Below, piece by piece: positions 28,797 through 37,394 of a stretch of DNA of 64,000 nt. The first letter of the stretch is position 1; each line of letters begins with the position of its first letter. Origin of the DNA: an uncultured Prevotellaceae bacterium (lineage in GTDB: Bacteria > Bacteroidota > Bacteroidia > Bacteroidales > Bacteroidaceae); the NCBI GenBank assembly GCA_945865175.1, contig CAMBDA010000006.1:32159-96158 (forward strand), read 5' to 3'. Both the position numbers and the translations under genes were made by a program. Under the pieces are notes generated by a model. It was not told the origin of the DNA. It saw nothing but the letters and a program-made list of their open reading frames with translations, and did no database searches.

Positions 28797-28869
28797 CGGA
28801 AAGTAGCGCAGTTGGTAGCGTACTACGTTCGGGACGTAGGGGTCGGGAGTTCGAGTCTCCTCTTTCCGA
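28797..28869 (+). tRNA. tRNA-Pro (CGG)
   Basis: 73 nt. Acceptor CGGAAAG/CTTTCCG, anticodon stem CTACG/CGTAG with loop TTCGGGA (anticodon CGG), T-loop AGTTCGAGTCT. CCA is not encoded. The rlpA start codon lies 14 bp after its 3' end. Confidence 0.96.
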
Positions 28870-28883
28870 CTAATTTTGGGACC

Positions 28884-29480
28884 ATGTGTAAACCTGCGAT
28901 TCACTTCCTTGTATTAATGGCTTGCTTGATGGGCGGCTCTATCTGCTTCTCGCAGACGGGCAATGCCTCGTATTATTCCGACAAGCTGCACGGGCGCAGG
29001 ATGAGCAATGGTGAGAAATATCATCGTGACAGTTTCACGTGTGCACATCTGAAATATCCTTTGGGCTCTTTCTTGAGGGTGAGAAATCCGCTGAACAACA
29101 AAGAGGTTATCGTGAGGGTGACTGACCGTGGTCCTTTCAGCAAGCGTTTTATCATCGACCTCAGCAGGGCTGCCGCCAGGGAACTGGATTTGCTCCACCG
29201 CGGTTTTGCCCAGGTGGAAATTACCCCCTACTACCCTCAGGTGGTACCTTATCGGATGGACAGTACCCAGACGGAAATCCCCGAATTGAATCTTGAATAC
29301 ACGCCTGTGGCCGTGTATCCCGACCCTGCATGGATGAAATCGGAAACTGTGGTGAAACGAGATACCTGCATGTCGAAACGGGACACCGTGAAAAGGAAGG
29401 GTATTCTCGGTGTAAAGCGGGAATCCGATGCGAAGAATGACACCCTCGGGGCGAAGCGGACAACCGTGAAGGGCGGATAG
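28884..29480 (+). CDS. rlpA: RlpA-like septal ring lytic transglycosylase
   Basis: 198 aa from the ATG at 28884; a longer in-frame reading would run back through tRNA-Pro and is rejected. A signal peptide (LVLMACLMGGSICFSQ) precedes the double-psi beta-barrel (GNASYYSDKLHGRRMSNGE, VRVTDRGPFSKRFIIDLS), which in RlpA cleaves naked glycan strands at division. No SPOR domain is present. The last 45 residues are rich in K, R, D and T with a loose repeat (KRDT, KRES, KNDT, KRTT), probably a disordered tail. Confidence 0.85.
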   Translation: MCKPAIHFLVLMACLMGGSICFSQTGNASYYSDKLHGRRMSNGEKYHRDSFTCAHLKYPLGSFLRVRNPLNNKEVIVRVTDRGPFSKRFIIDLSRAAARELDLLHRGFAQVEITPYYPQVVPYRMDSTQTEIPELNLEYTPVAVYPDPAWMKSETVVKRDTCMSKRDTVKRKGILGVKRESDAKNDTLGAKRTTVKGG

Positions 29481-29518
29481 CTTGCGGTCTTATTTCTGCC
29501 TCTCTCTTTCTTTTCCTC

Positions 29519-30907
29519 TTACTCGGATGTCAGCTTGCCGGTAGCCTTCAGATAAGCCACTGTGCCCAGATAGCGCTGGAATCCGGCATCTACCGCCGCT
29601 TCGCTGGCCTTTTGCCAGAGGAGCTGTGCCTCCAGGTACTCACTCAGCGGCTCGGTGCCGGCCATGTATTGCCTGAGGCACACCTGCATGTTGTCGGTGG
29701 CTTGTGCCAGCGAGCGTTCGCTTACCTCCATTTCCTTGAAGGCTTCCTGCAGACGGCTGGCGCATTGGCTGACCTCCAGCATCATCAAACTGCATTTGTC
29801 CTCCTGCTCGGTGCGCGCCTGCTCCAGTCTCAGTTTGGCGGCACGCACCTTGTGGGTGTGCTCGCCAAAGTGGTAGAGCGGCACCGTGAGGCCCACACCT
29901 CCGGCAAAGGACCAGTCGTGGAGTAGCAATCGGCCGTTCAGTTCAAGGCCGCGGTTGTAGCCATATCCGGCGGTGAGGGCCAGTTGGGGCAACATCTCAC
30001 TGCGCGCGATGTCCACTTGCCGCTGGGCGATACGTGTCTGATGGTCGAGCATCCCGTATTCTGGTCTTGCCTCCACGCTAGTTCCGTCCATGGGGGGAAT
30101 GCTGTCCGCATCGGGGTAGCTCATGTGTACGGCTACGGGCGCATCCAGTTGAAGTCCCATCACGTGGCACAGGTTCATCGTGGCCAGCCGGATGGCATTC
30201 TGTGTGCGCAGCAGCTGCAGTTCCACCTCGTTTTTCCTCACCTGCACCTTCAGCAGATCGGTACGCATCTTCATGCCGTGGTTCACGGCCGACTGTACGT
30301 TGCGCTCCAGTTCCTCCACCAGTGCCATGTACCGCAGGGCCACTTGGTGGAGTGCCGTGGCCTTCACCGCCTGGGCGTACGCCTTGTCGGCTTCCTCTAT
30401 TACCTCGGCTTCGGTCTTGCGCACGGCCATCCGTTGCAGTTCGCCAACCATCCGGGCGATGCTGTAGGCTGCCCTTATTTTGCCGCCCATGTAGAGCGGT
30501 TGGGTGAGTTGCACGCCTGTATGGCAAAGGGTGTGAGATTTCATTTTCATCTCCAGTCCTGGAAACCAGGCATACGAGCCGTTGGGCACAAATCCCTGCA
30601 TGGCATCGGTCGCGCCCACGGGCAGCAATCCTCCGGGTATGGAGGCGGTGAGGTTCCCATTGGAATAAGCGAGGGCGGCATTGGCTGTGAGGGATGGCAG
30701 GAACAGTGTGCGTGTGGCAGCCTGTGTGTGGAGGGCCTCCTGGGCAGCCAGCGTGGCTATTCGCTTTTGGCGGTTGTGCTGCAGGGCCATTTGTCGGCAC
30801 TGGGCGATGGTGAGCGTGTCGGATGCGCGTACGGTGGCATTGGCCAGGGAGCAAATAGTGGCAACGGAGAGTATTAACAGTATGCGGAATTGGTTTGTAG
30901 CGTTCAT
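29519..30907 (-). CDS. TolC-family outer membrane efflux protein
   Basis: 462 aa with a signal peptide. Two OEP repeats of long helices and strands are visible; the second carries LEQARTEQEDKCSLMMLEVS. In a tripartite pump it is the outer membrane exit duct. It is the last gene of a minus-strand operon, 20 bp after the RND transporter. It converges with rlpA, whose stop is 38 bp away. Confidence 0.9.
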   Translation of the reverse strand: MNATNQFRILLILSVATICSLANATVRASDTLTIAQCRQMALQHNRQKRIATLAAQEALHTQAATRTLFLPSLTANAALAYSNGNLTASIPGGLLPVGATDAMQGFVPNGSYAWFPGLEMKMKSHTLCHTGVQLTQPLYMGGKIRAAYSIARMVGELQRMAVRKTEAEVIEEADKAYAQAVKATALHQVALRYMALVEELERNVQSAVNHGMKMRTDLLKVQVRKNEVELQLLRTQNAIRLATMNLCHVMGLQLDAPVAVHMSYPDADSIPPMDGTSVEARPEYGMLDHQTRIAQRQVDIARSEMLPQLALTAGYGYNRGLELNGRLLLHDWSFAGGVGLTVPLYHFGEHTHKVRAAKLRLEQARTEQEDKCSLMMLEVSQCASRLQEAFKEMEVSERSLAQATDNMQVCLRQYMAGTEPLSEYLEAQLLWQKASEAAVDAGFQRYLGTVAYLKATGKLTSE

Positions 30908-30927
30908 GATTGGATAGGGGATAAGGG

Positions 30928-33900
30928 TTATGGTTGCTTGATCCGGTAGAACATGGCGTAGAGGACGGGCACGAACACCAGTGTGATGAGGGTGCCAAAG
31001 AGGAGGCCTCCCATGATGGCCACTGCCATGCTGCCAAACATGGCATCGGTGAGCAACGGCAGCATGCCCAGTATGGTGGTGAGGCTGGCCATCATCACGG
31101 GGCGCAACCTGCTCTGGCTACTGTCGATGAGAGCGGCTACGGGTTCTTTCCCTTCTTTCAGTTGCAGGTTTATCTCGTCCATCAGTACAATGCCGTTCTT
31201 CAGAATCATGCCGATGAGCCCCAGTGCGCCTACAATGGCACAGAAGGTGAACGTCATGCCGCTGACAATCATTGTAATGACTACGCCCACGAATACCATG
31301 GGGATGCAGCAGAAGATAATGGCGGGTTTGCGGAAGTCCTTGAACAGCATGATGAGGATGGCAATCATCAGGATGACGGCCATGGGGAAATTGGCAAACA
31401 GGTATTTCATGCTGCGGTCACTGGCCGCCTTTTCGCCCTGCCATGTGAGGGTGTACCCTTCAGGCAGCTGGATGCGCTGACTGATAAGCTTGGCCACGGC
31501 TGTGCGTGTCTTCTCTGTCTCGGCGCCTGCCAGCGGTGAGCACTGCACCCTTTGCATGCGCTGCCCGTTGTAGCGCGGCACGACGGGATCCTCCCATTCC
31601 ACTTCCACCCGGCGTGCTACCTGACGTAGGGGGGTGGTGCCCATGAGATCGGAGAGAAGCTGGGAGCGCGAGAGGGTGCCGCTCTTGAGGCGCACCATGT
31701 TCTCGTCGGTGAACAGCTGTGAAAGGGCGGGCAGCGTGGAGAACACTTGCAGGTCGCCCAGGTTCTCTATGGGGTCGCCCTTCTCGTCCACCATCTTCAG
31801 ATAGATGTTGTTGCGGTAGGAACCGTCGTAGAAGCTTCCCACGGGAATACCTCCGCCGGCACCCATCAGGGAGAGGCTCAGGTCGTTGCGCGTGAGCGAC
31901 ACACGTCGTGCCTGCGGCTGGTCATAGTCGATGGTGAGCACGGGTACCTGAGGCTCCCAGTCGGTGGTGATGAGCCTCACCTTGCCGCTTTCCTCCATGA
32001 CATGCCGGGCGCTGTCGGCCAGGGCGTGGAGCACGGAGGGGTCGGGACCCGTAAACTGCAGCTCTATGGGGTATTTCTTGAACATGAGGTTGTATTTCTT
32101 TATCTTGGCGTATGCGTCGGGGTAGTTCTCCGTAAGATAGGCCTGTATCTCCTCTAGGGCATCGTCAAGCGCTTGGGGCGATTCGAAGTCAATGATGAGT
32201 TCGCCGTAGCTGAGCGAGGGCAGGGCTACGGTGCGCACCAGATTGTAGCGCCCCGGTGTGCCACCGATGCTGGCTGTGATATGCTTGACGTCGCCCCGCT
32301 TCCTCAGGTAGGCCTGTATCTGTTCCAGATCCTTCTCCACTCGGGTGCTGTTGCATCCTTCGGGCAGCTTGTATTCCAGATAGCACTGGTCGTATACCAT
32401 GTCAGGGAAGAAGCCCTGGCGCATGTAGGGGTATCCGGCGATGGCGGCCAGTGTGACAACCAGAATGAGGAGTGTCATGGCCCATCTGTGGCGTAGACCC
32501 CATGTCAGCATCTTCCGCTGGCAGGCGTAGATGCGCCCGTTGTAGCCGACTGCCTGCTGCCCATCGCCGTCCTCCTTCCGTCCGCGTGTGAGCATGCGGC
32601 TGGCCATGAGGGGCACAAAGGTGAGGGCCAGAATCCAACTTAGCAGCAGCGACACGGCCAGTACAATGAAGAGGTCGCGCACGTAGATGCCGGCCGTGTC
32701 GGGCGAGAGGAAGATAGGCAGGAACGAGAGAATGGCGATGAGCGTGGCTCCGAGCAGGGGCATGGCCGTCTGTCGTCCGATGGCTGTGAGGGCCTCACGC
32801 GTGGGTAGTCCCCGCTTGATGTCCACCAGGATGCCGTCGATGATGACAATGGCATTGTCTACGAGCATGCCCATGGCTAGGATAAAGCTTCCCAGTGACA
32901 CGCGCTGCATGGTACCATCGGCACCGCCGAGCACCAGGAAGGAGCCGAATACAATCACCATCAGGCACATGCCGATGATGAGTCCGCTCTTGAAACCCAT
33001 TGTGAACATAAGCACCACCACCACGATGAGCACCGATTCGATGAGGTTCACCACAAAGGTGCTGAGCGAGGAGGTGACACGCTCCGGCTGGTAGAACACC
33101 TTGTTGCATTCCACACCAACGGGCAGGCGGTGCTCTATTTCCGCCAGTTTCTTTTCCAGCGCGCGCCCCACCTTCACGATATCGGCATCCGGCTGCGAGG
33201 CAATCAGAATGCCTAGTGCCCGCTTCCCATCGCGGGTGAGCGCGTTCCTTACAGGGCTTTCCACCCCTTTCTCCACCACGGCAATGTCGCTTAGCCGCAG
33301 CTGGTCGTCCTCATGTCCCTGGATAATCATGCGCCGTATGTCGTCCACATGCCGGAACCTGTCGGAGACGGTCATGCGTATGCGCTGGTCACCGTTGTCG
33401 TAGTAGCCGGCATAGGAGGTTTTGTTCTGCCCGTCAAAGGTGGCTAGTACCTCAGCGGGCATCACACCCAGTGCCGACATCTTGTCCTGTAGCAGGCGTA
33501 TGTGGATGCAGTCTTTCTGCTTGCCGTATATTTCCACGCGATCCACACCTTCTACCTGGTCCATCTCGCGCTTCACCAGGTCGGCATATCGGCACAACTC
33601 GTTCTCGCTGATATCCTCGGCCGAGAGGGCGAAGAACACGCCGTAGACGGAGCTGAAGTCGTCCTGTGTGACCGACACCGATGCCCCTGCGGGCAGGAGC
33701 CTTTGTGCATCGTACACCTTCCTGCGCAAGCGATCCCAGCATTGCTCCACTTCGGTGTTGCTCTTGGTGCTGAGCAGTTCCACCTGAATGAGCGACAGGT
33801 CGTTAAACGAATAGCTCTCGATATTGTCGATGTCGCCCATCTGCCGGATGCTCTTTTCCAGCACGTCCGTCACTTCCAGTTCCACCTGATGGGCGGAGGC

Positions 33901-34062
33901 ACCGGGATAGGTGGTGGCCACCATGGCCAGCTTCACTTTCACTTCGGGATCTTCCAGCTTGCTCATGTCGTAGGAGGCATAGAGGCCTCCCACCAGTAGC
34001 ACAGCCACCAGAAACATCACCAACTGTCGGTTCTGGAACGACCATTTTCCAAGGTCCATCAT
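30928..34062 (-). CDS. RND multidrug efflux transporter, AcrB type
   Basis: 1044 aa, full length with two halves of six membrane segments and large periplasmic loops. The proton relay region in TM4 reads GMLVDNAIVIIDG: D402 is present but the second acid is N403, and the TM10 lysine appears in GMILKNGIVLMDE. The conserved start of the first porter domain (ATTYPGASAHQVE) is clear. Substrates may be drugs, bile salts or metabolites. Its ATG overlaps the adaptor stop by 4 bp (ATGA), so the two are translationally coupled. Confidence 0.93.
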   Translation of the reverse strand: MMDLGKWSFQNRQLVMFLVAVLLVGGLYASYDMSKLEDPEVKVKLAMVATTYPGASAHQVELEVTDVLEKSIRQMGDIDNIESYSFNDLSLIQVELLSTKSNTEVEQCWDRLRRKVYDAQRLLPAGASVSVTQDDFSSVYGVFFALSAEDISENELCRYADLVKREMDQVEGVDRVEIYGKQKDCIHIRLLQDKMSALGVMPAEVLATFDGQNKTSYAGYYDNGDQRIRMTVSDRFRHVDDIRRMIIQGHEDDQLRLSDIAVVEKGVESPVRNALTRDGKRALGILIASQPDADIVKVGRALEKKLAEIEHRLPVGVECNKVFYQPERVTSSLSTFVVNLIESVLIVVVVLMFTMGFKSGLIIGMCLMVIVFGSFLVLGGADGTMQRVSLGSFILAMGMLVDNAIVIIDGILVDIKRGLPTREALTAIGRQTAMPLLGATLIAILSFLPIFLSPDTAGIYVRDLFIVLAVSLLLSWILALTFVPLMASRMLTRGRKEDGDGQQAVGYNGRIYACQRKMLTWGLRHRWAMTLLILVVTLAAIAGYPYMRQGFFPDMVYDQCYLEYKLPEGCNSTRVEKDLEQIQAYLRKRGDVKHITASIGGTPGRYNLVRTVALPSLSYGELIIDFESPQALDDALEEIQAYLTENYPDAYAKIKKYNLMFKKYPIELQFTGPDPSVLHALADSARHVMEESGKVRLITTDWEPQVPVLTIDYDQPQARRVSLTRNDLSLSLMGAGGGIPVGSFYDGSYRNNIYLKMVDEKGDPIENLGDLQVFSTLPALSQLFTDENMVRLKSGTLSRSQLLSDLMGTTPLRQVARRVEVEWEDPVVPRYNGQRMQRVQCSPLAGAETEKTRTAVAKLISQRIQLPEGYTLTWQGEKAASDRSMKYLFANFPMAVILMIAILIMLFKDFRKPAIIFCCIPMVFVGVVITMIVSGMTFTFCAIVGALGLIGMILKNGIVLMDEINLQLKEGKEPVAALIDSSQSRLRPVMMASLTTILGMLPLLTDAMFGSMAVAIMGGLLFGTLITLVFVPVLYAMFYRIKQP

Positions 34063-35114
34063 AGCATGTCTCCTATGTTGGTTTTAGACACGGGAGCAAG
34101 CAGGCGCACTTCTTGCCCGTCGGTCAGGTGACGGGCACCCACCGATACCACGCATGCGCCGGGGCGGAGTGCCCCTTCCACCCATGCCGATCCGTCGGTG
34201 CGGAGGACTTTCACCTCCACTGGAATCCTTGCCACTCGACCGTTGTCATATTGGTATGCGTATACATTATCCCCCTTCCTTACAAGCGCTGTGGCAGGAA
34301 TGCTCACGCAGGATGCGGCACTGTCGGCCATCTCCACCGACACCCACACCGACATGCCCGGGGCAATGCGCCCGGATGCATCGTCCAGCGCCAGGCGCAG
34401 GGTGTAGAGCTGGTTGGCATTGGCTTGCGGCAGTATGCCCGCGTATTGCAGCGGCATTTTCCTGTCTGGCATCACATCCATCGTACAGCTGAATGCCTCC
34501 ATGTGGTCACGTTGCATGTAGGTGGACGCGGGCAGGTTCACCTCCACTTCCAGACCTTTTACCGACACTATTTCCACCACGGGCATGCCTGCTCCAACGG
34601 TTTCGCCGGCGTCAAAGAACCGCCGTTGCACGTAACCGTCTATGGGCGAGGTGATGCGTGTGTAAGCCAGCTGGTTGCGATGGTTCTGCAGTTTGGCCTC
34701 CATCTGTTTCAGGCCGTAGCGCGCCTTGTCGTAGAGGTTGGCCGTGGTGCTGCTGTCGGCGTATAACCCCATCACACGCTCGGCTTCGGCCTTCACCTGT
34801 GCATATTCGGCCTCGGTGGCCTCCAGCTGCACCTTGTAGTCGGTGGCATCCATCTCGGCCAGCAGCTGCCCTGCCTTCACGCGGCTCCCCTCTTCCACGC
34901 ATACGCGTTTGAGCGTGCCTGCTACCCTGAACGAGGCGTTCACCTGCTGCGAGGCCACCACCTTGCCCGGGAACTGCAGGGTGCTTTCTCCTGTGGTGGT
35001 GCCCACTGTGTCTATCTTCACCATGGGAATGTCGGCTACCTGCGCATTTCCTCCCTTGTGGCAGGCAACCATCAGCATCATGCTTACAATCAATAACCAG
35101 CTCTTTGTGTTCAT
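34059..35114 (-). CDS. RND periplasmic adaptor (membrane fusion) lipoprotein
   Basis: 351 aa from the ATG at 35114, which follows AAAGGAAAGAAG. An ATG 7 codons earlier is less likely because the signal sequence starts here (NTKSWLLIVSMMLMVAC, lipidated Cys18). The biotinyl-lipoyl domain (SQQVNASFRVAGTLKRV, EGSRVKAGQLLAEMD), a helical hairpin and beta-barrel domains follow. It links the RND pump to the TolC-type duct. First gene of the adaptor-pump-duct operon. Confidence 0.9.
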   Translation of the reverse strand: MNTKSWLLIVSMMLMVACHKGGNAQVADIPMVKIDTVGTTTGESTLQFPGKVVASQQVNASFRVAGTLKRVCVEEGSRVKAGQLLAEMDATDYKVQLEATEAEYAQVKAEAERVMGLYADSSTTANLYDKARYGLKQMEAKLQNHRNQLAYTRITSPIDGYVQRRFFDAGETVGAGMPVVEIVSVKGLEVEVNLPASTYMQRDHMEAFSCTMDVMPDRKMPLQYAGILPQANANQLYTLRLALDDASGRIAPGMSVWVSVEMADSAASCVSIPATALVRKGDNVYAYQYDNGRVARIPVEVKVLRTDGSAWVEGALRPGACVVSVGARHLTDGQEVRLLAPVSKTNIGDML

Positions 35115-35143
35115 CTTCTTTCCTTTGAGTTTCAATTCTGCTG

Positions 35144-35278
35144 CAAAGTTACGGGTTTTGCCGCATTCCTGTTAGCCCTATCTGAACCAAAAAGTGTGCA
35201 ATATGTACGATTTGTGCGGAAATAGGGTTAAAAAATGCTTGCGGATGTATTATTTCCTGAAATTATTTGTTATCTTTG
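35144..35278. promoter_or_regulatory. divergent promoter region of efflux operon and AraC regulator
   Basis: On the minus strand a TAACTTTG -7 box lies at 35151-35144, 30 bp before the adaptor start. On the plus strand TATCTTTG lies at 35271-35278, only 8 bp before the regulator ATG. No strong -33 boxes are seen, as expected for activator-dependent promoters. The regulator may bind in between. Confidence 0.5.
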
Positions 35279-35286
35279 TCCTCGAT

Positions 35287-36159
35287 ATGTGTGCCCGTTA
35301 CAACAGTTTCAAGCGCATTCCTGTGGCCGAGCTTATTTCGTATCTCGACAATCAGGGCAACCTCACCACCTTGTCCAGCACCTGCGGCATGCTGCTTTGC
35401 ACACGTGGCGAGGCCACTTTCCGTATGGCCAATCTCACGTGCCGCCTGCAGGCCTCCCACATTTGTCTCTACCGCCCTGCCACCCGTGCCCATGTGCTCA
35501 GCATCAGTCCGGATTTCGAGGCCATCGTCTTCCGCTCAACCATGGATTTCGTACTTCCTGTCATTGAGCAGGCGCTCAGCGGCCGCGAGGTGTCGGCGCT
35601 GGCCGATGCCCCTTGTGTGCAGCTCCTTCCGGGGGAATACGCGCTTGTCAGGCAACAGATGTCCGTTCTCATCCGCGGCTTGTCGTATATCGAGCGGCTG
35701 CCCGAGGATGCCCCTGCCTTGCCCCTGCTCCGCCATGCGGTCGACAATCTGGGGCGTTCGCTGCTCTTCCAGGTGTTCTTTCTGTATGTGCAGCATCGCC
35801 CCGCCCAGGCTTCCCCTCCGCAGGGCGGCGACCTTATTGTCCACCGCTTCATGCTCGACCTCATCCAGTTCTACAAGCAGCAGCGCCAGGTGGAGTTCTA
35901 TGCTGATCGGCAGCACCTTTCGCCCCGTTACTTCTCGTCCATCATCAGGGAGCACACGGGCGACCCGGCTTTACGCTGGATTGTCAACTATGTGATTAGC
36001 GGCCTCAAGCAGTCGCTCTCCGACCCATCCCAATCGATGAAGTCCATTGCCGCAGCCTATCATTTCTCTTCCGCCACCCTGCTTTCCCGCTATTTCCGGC
36101 AGTATACGGGCGTTTCGCCCCGCACATTTCGCAAAGAAGTGCTTTCGGGAGGCGGATAG
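35287..36159 (+). CDS. AraC-family transcriptional regulator
   Basis: 290 aa from the ATG at 35287 (MCARYNSFKRIPVAEL). A frame open further upstream would include the -7 element, so it is not used. An N-terminal sensor part (GEATFRMANLTCRLQ...) of cupin type is followed by a C-terminal pair of helix-turn-helix motifs (LSPRYFSSIIREHTG; SMKSIAAAYHFSSATLLSRYFRQYTGVSP). Divergent placement beside the efflux operon suggests that it controls the pump. The 5' leader is nearly absent, so translation may be leaderless. Confidence 0.85.
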   Translation: MCARYNSFKRIPVAELISYLDNQGNLTTLSSTCGMLLCTRGEATFRMANLTCRLQASHICLYRPATRAHVLSISPDFEAIVFRSTMDFVLPVIEQALSGREVSALADAPCVQLLPGEYALVRQQMSVLIRGLSYIERLPEDAPALPLLRHAVDNLGRSLLFQVFFLYVQHRPAQASPPQGGDLIVHRFMLDLIQFYKQQRQVEFYADRQHLSPRYFSSIIREHTGDPALRWIVNYVISGLKQSLSDPSQSMKSIAAAYHFSSATLLSRYFRQYTGVSPRTFRKEVLSGGG

Positions 36160-36181
36160 CTTCTGCCTTGCCCGCCGCCGT

Positions 36182-36955
36182 CTATATGTCCCGGTCGAGG
36201 AGTACGGGAAATTTTTCGCGGAAGGTTTGGAGACGTTCCATCTCCAGTTGCGCGGTAAGGATGCCTTCCTCGTTCATGGGCACTTCCTGCAGGCGCACCC
36301 CGTAGGGGTCGATAAAGGCTGTGCCGCCGCAGTACTGGCAGGTGGGGTCGTTGCCCACACGGTTTACACCGCACACATAGCATTGGTTCTCTATGGCACG
36401 TGCCAATAGCAGCGTACGCCATGCTTCCACGCGCGGAGTGGGCCATGAGGCCACGTACAGGATGCAGTCGTAGCACGGGCGGTCGTCCATTTTGTTGCGG
36501 GAGAAGATGGGGAAGCGCAGGTCGTAGCATACCTGTAGCAGGAAACGTACTCCGCGCCATTCCACCACTACACGCTTCTGACCGGGGGTATAGCGCAGGT
36601 GCTCGCCTCCATAGGTGAAGAGATGGTGCTTGTCGTAGTATGCAACGCTGTCGGGTGTGACGAAATAGAAACGGTTGCGGTAAGTTCCGTCTTTGGCCAT
36701 GATGGAAAGACTGCCTGCCAGGGCGGCATCCATATGCTGTGCCATCTGTGTCATCCACCTGAGCGTGTTGCCCTCCTCACCTTCGATGCAGTCGTAATCT
36801 GCAGGGTTGGTGATAAATCCTGTGCTCCACATCTCGGGTAACACGTAGAGGTCGCTATGAGGGGCAACGTGCAGCGTGTGCTCCATGCGTGTCCGGTTGG
36901 CTGGCGGGTTGCCCCATTCAATGTTACATTGTAAAAGCGTTATTTGCATGTTCAT
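36182..36955 (-). CDS. nitrilase-family amidase, omega-amidase type
   Basis: 257 aa. The catalytic triad of the carbon-nitrogen hydrolase fold is visible as E41 (LPEMWSTGF), K109 (YYDKHHLF) and C143 (QVCYDLRFP). The sequence order and length fit YafV-like omega-amidases, which hydrolyse 2-oxoglutaramate or 2-oxosuccinamate. These amides arise when transaminases use glutamine or asparagine. That fits its place at the end of an operon with an aminotransferase. The PaaI-like gene lies 7 bp upstream. Confidence 0.82.
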   Translation of the reverse strand: MNMQITLLQCNIEWGNPPANRTRMEHTLHVAPHSDLYVLPEMWSTGFITNPADYDCIEGEEGNTLRWMTQMAQHMDAALAGSLSIMAKDGTYRNRFYFVTPDSVAYYDKHHLFTYGGEHLRYTPGQKRVVVEWRGVRFLLQVCYDLRFPIFSRNKMDDRPCYDCILYVASWPTPRVEAWRTLLLARAIENQCYVCGVNRVGNDPTCQYCGGTAFIDPYGVRLQEVPMNEEGILTAQLEMERLQTFREKFPVLLDRDI

Positions 36956-36962
36956 GTCTTGT

Positions 36963-37385
36963 TTAGTGTGCCATAAGCGTATCGAAGGGAAAATCCTTTT
37001 TCATGCGGTAGGCAAGTCCTGTCATGGTGGCAATGAGGTCGCCATCCTGGTTGGTGATGCGCATGTCGCAGTAGGGCAGGCGGTGATGGTTGTGCACCTC
37101 ATGGCATTCAGCGGTGAGCCGGTCGCCCAGTTGGGCGGACTTCAGCATGGTGATTGTGTTGGAGATGCCCAGCGTGAGGATGCCCCTGCTGTTGGCCACG
37201 GCCGCAAAGGCCAGGTCGGCCAGGGTGAAGAGAACACCGCCTTGACACACACCCGCCCCGTTCAGGTGGTGCTCCTCCACGGTGACTTCCGCACGGGCGT
37301 ACCCCAAGCGGATTTCTGTCAGTTGCACTCCGATGCCCCTGGCAAAACGGTCACCCTGGTTCAGGTTTTCGATAAGTGATGCCAT
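36963..37385 (-). CDS. PaaI-like hotdog thioesterase
   Basis: 140 aa. The hotdog fold of acyl-CoA thioesterases is indicated by HHLNGAGVCQGGVLFTLADLAFA and GDRLTAECHEVHNHHR. Such enzymes hydrolyse arylacetyl-CoA esters and protect CoA pools. It starts 9 bp after the paaK gene at 37395, so both are in one transcript. Confidence 0.85.
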   Translation of the reverse strand: MASLIENLNQGDRFARGIGVQLTEIRLGYARAEVTVEEHHLNGAGVCQGGVLFTLADLAFAAVANSRGILTLGISNTITMLKSAQLGDRLTAECHEVHNHHRLPYCDMRITNQDGDLIATMTGLAYRMKKDFPFDTLMAH

Positions 37386-37394
37386 GGTGCGGTG

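Noticed and set aside
28746..28883. N-terminal extension of rlpA
   Set aside because: It translates straight through tRNA-Pro; the signal peptide begins at the ATG at 28884.
29984..30877. Plus-strand frame of 297 codons opposite the TolC-like gene
   Set aside because: The minus strand has signal peptide, family pattern and operon context; the plus frame is compositionally biased (His/Gly-rich) as opposite-strand shadows are.
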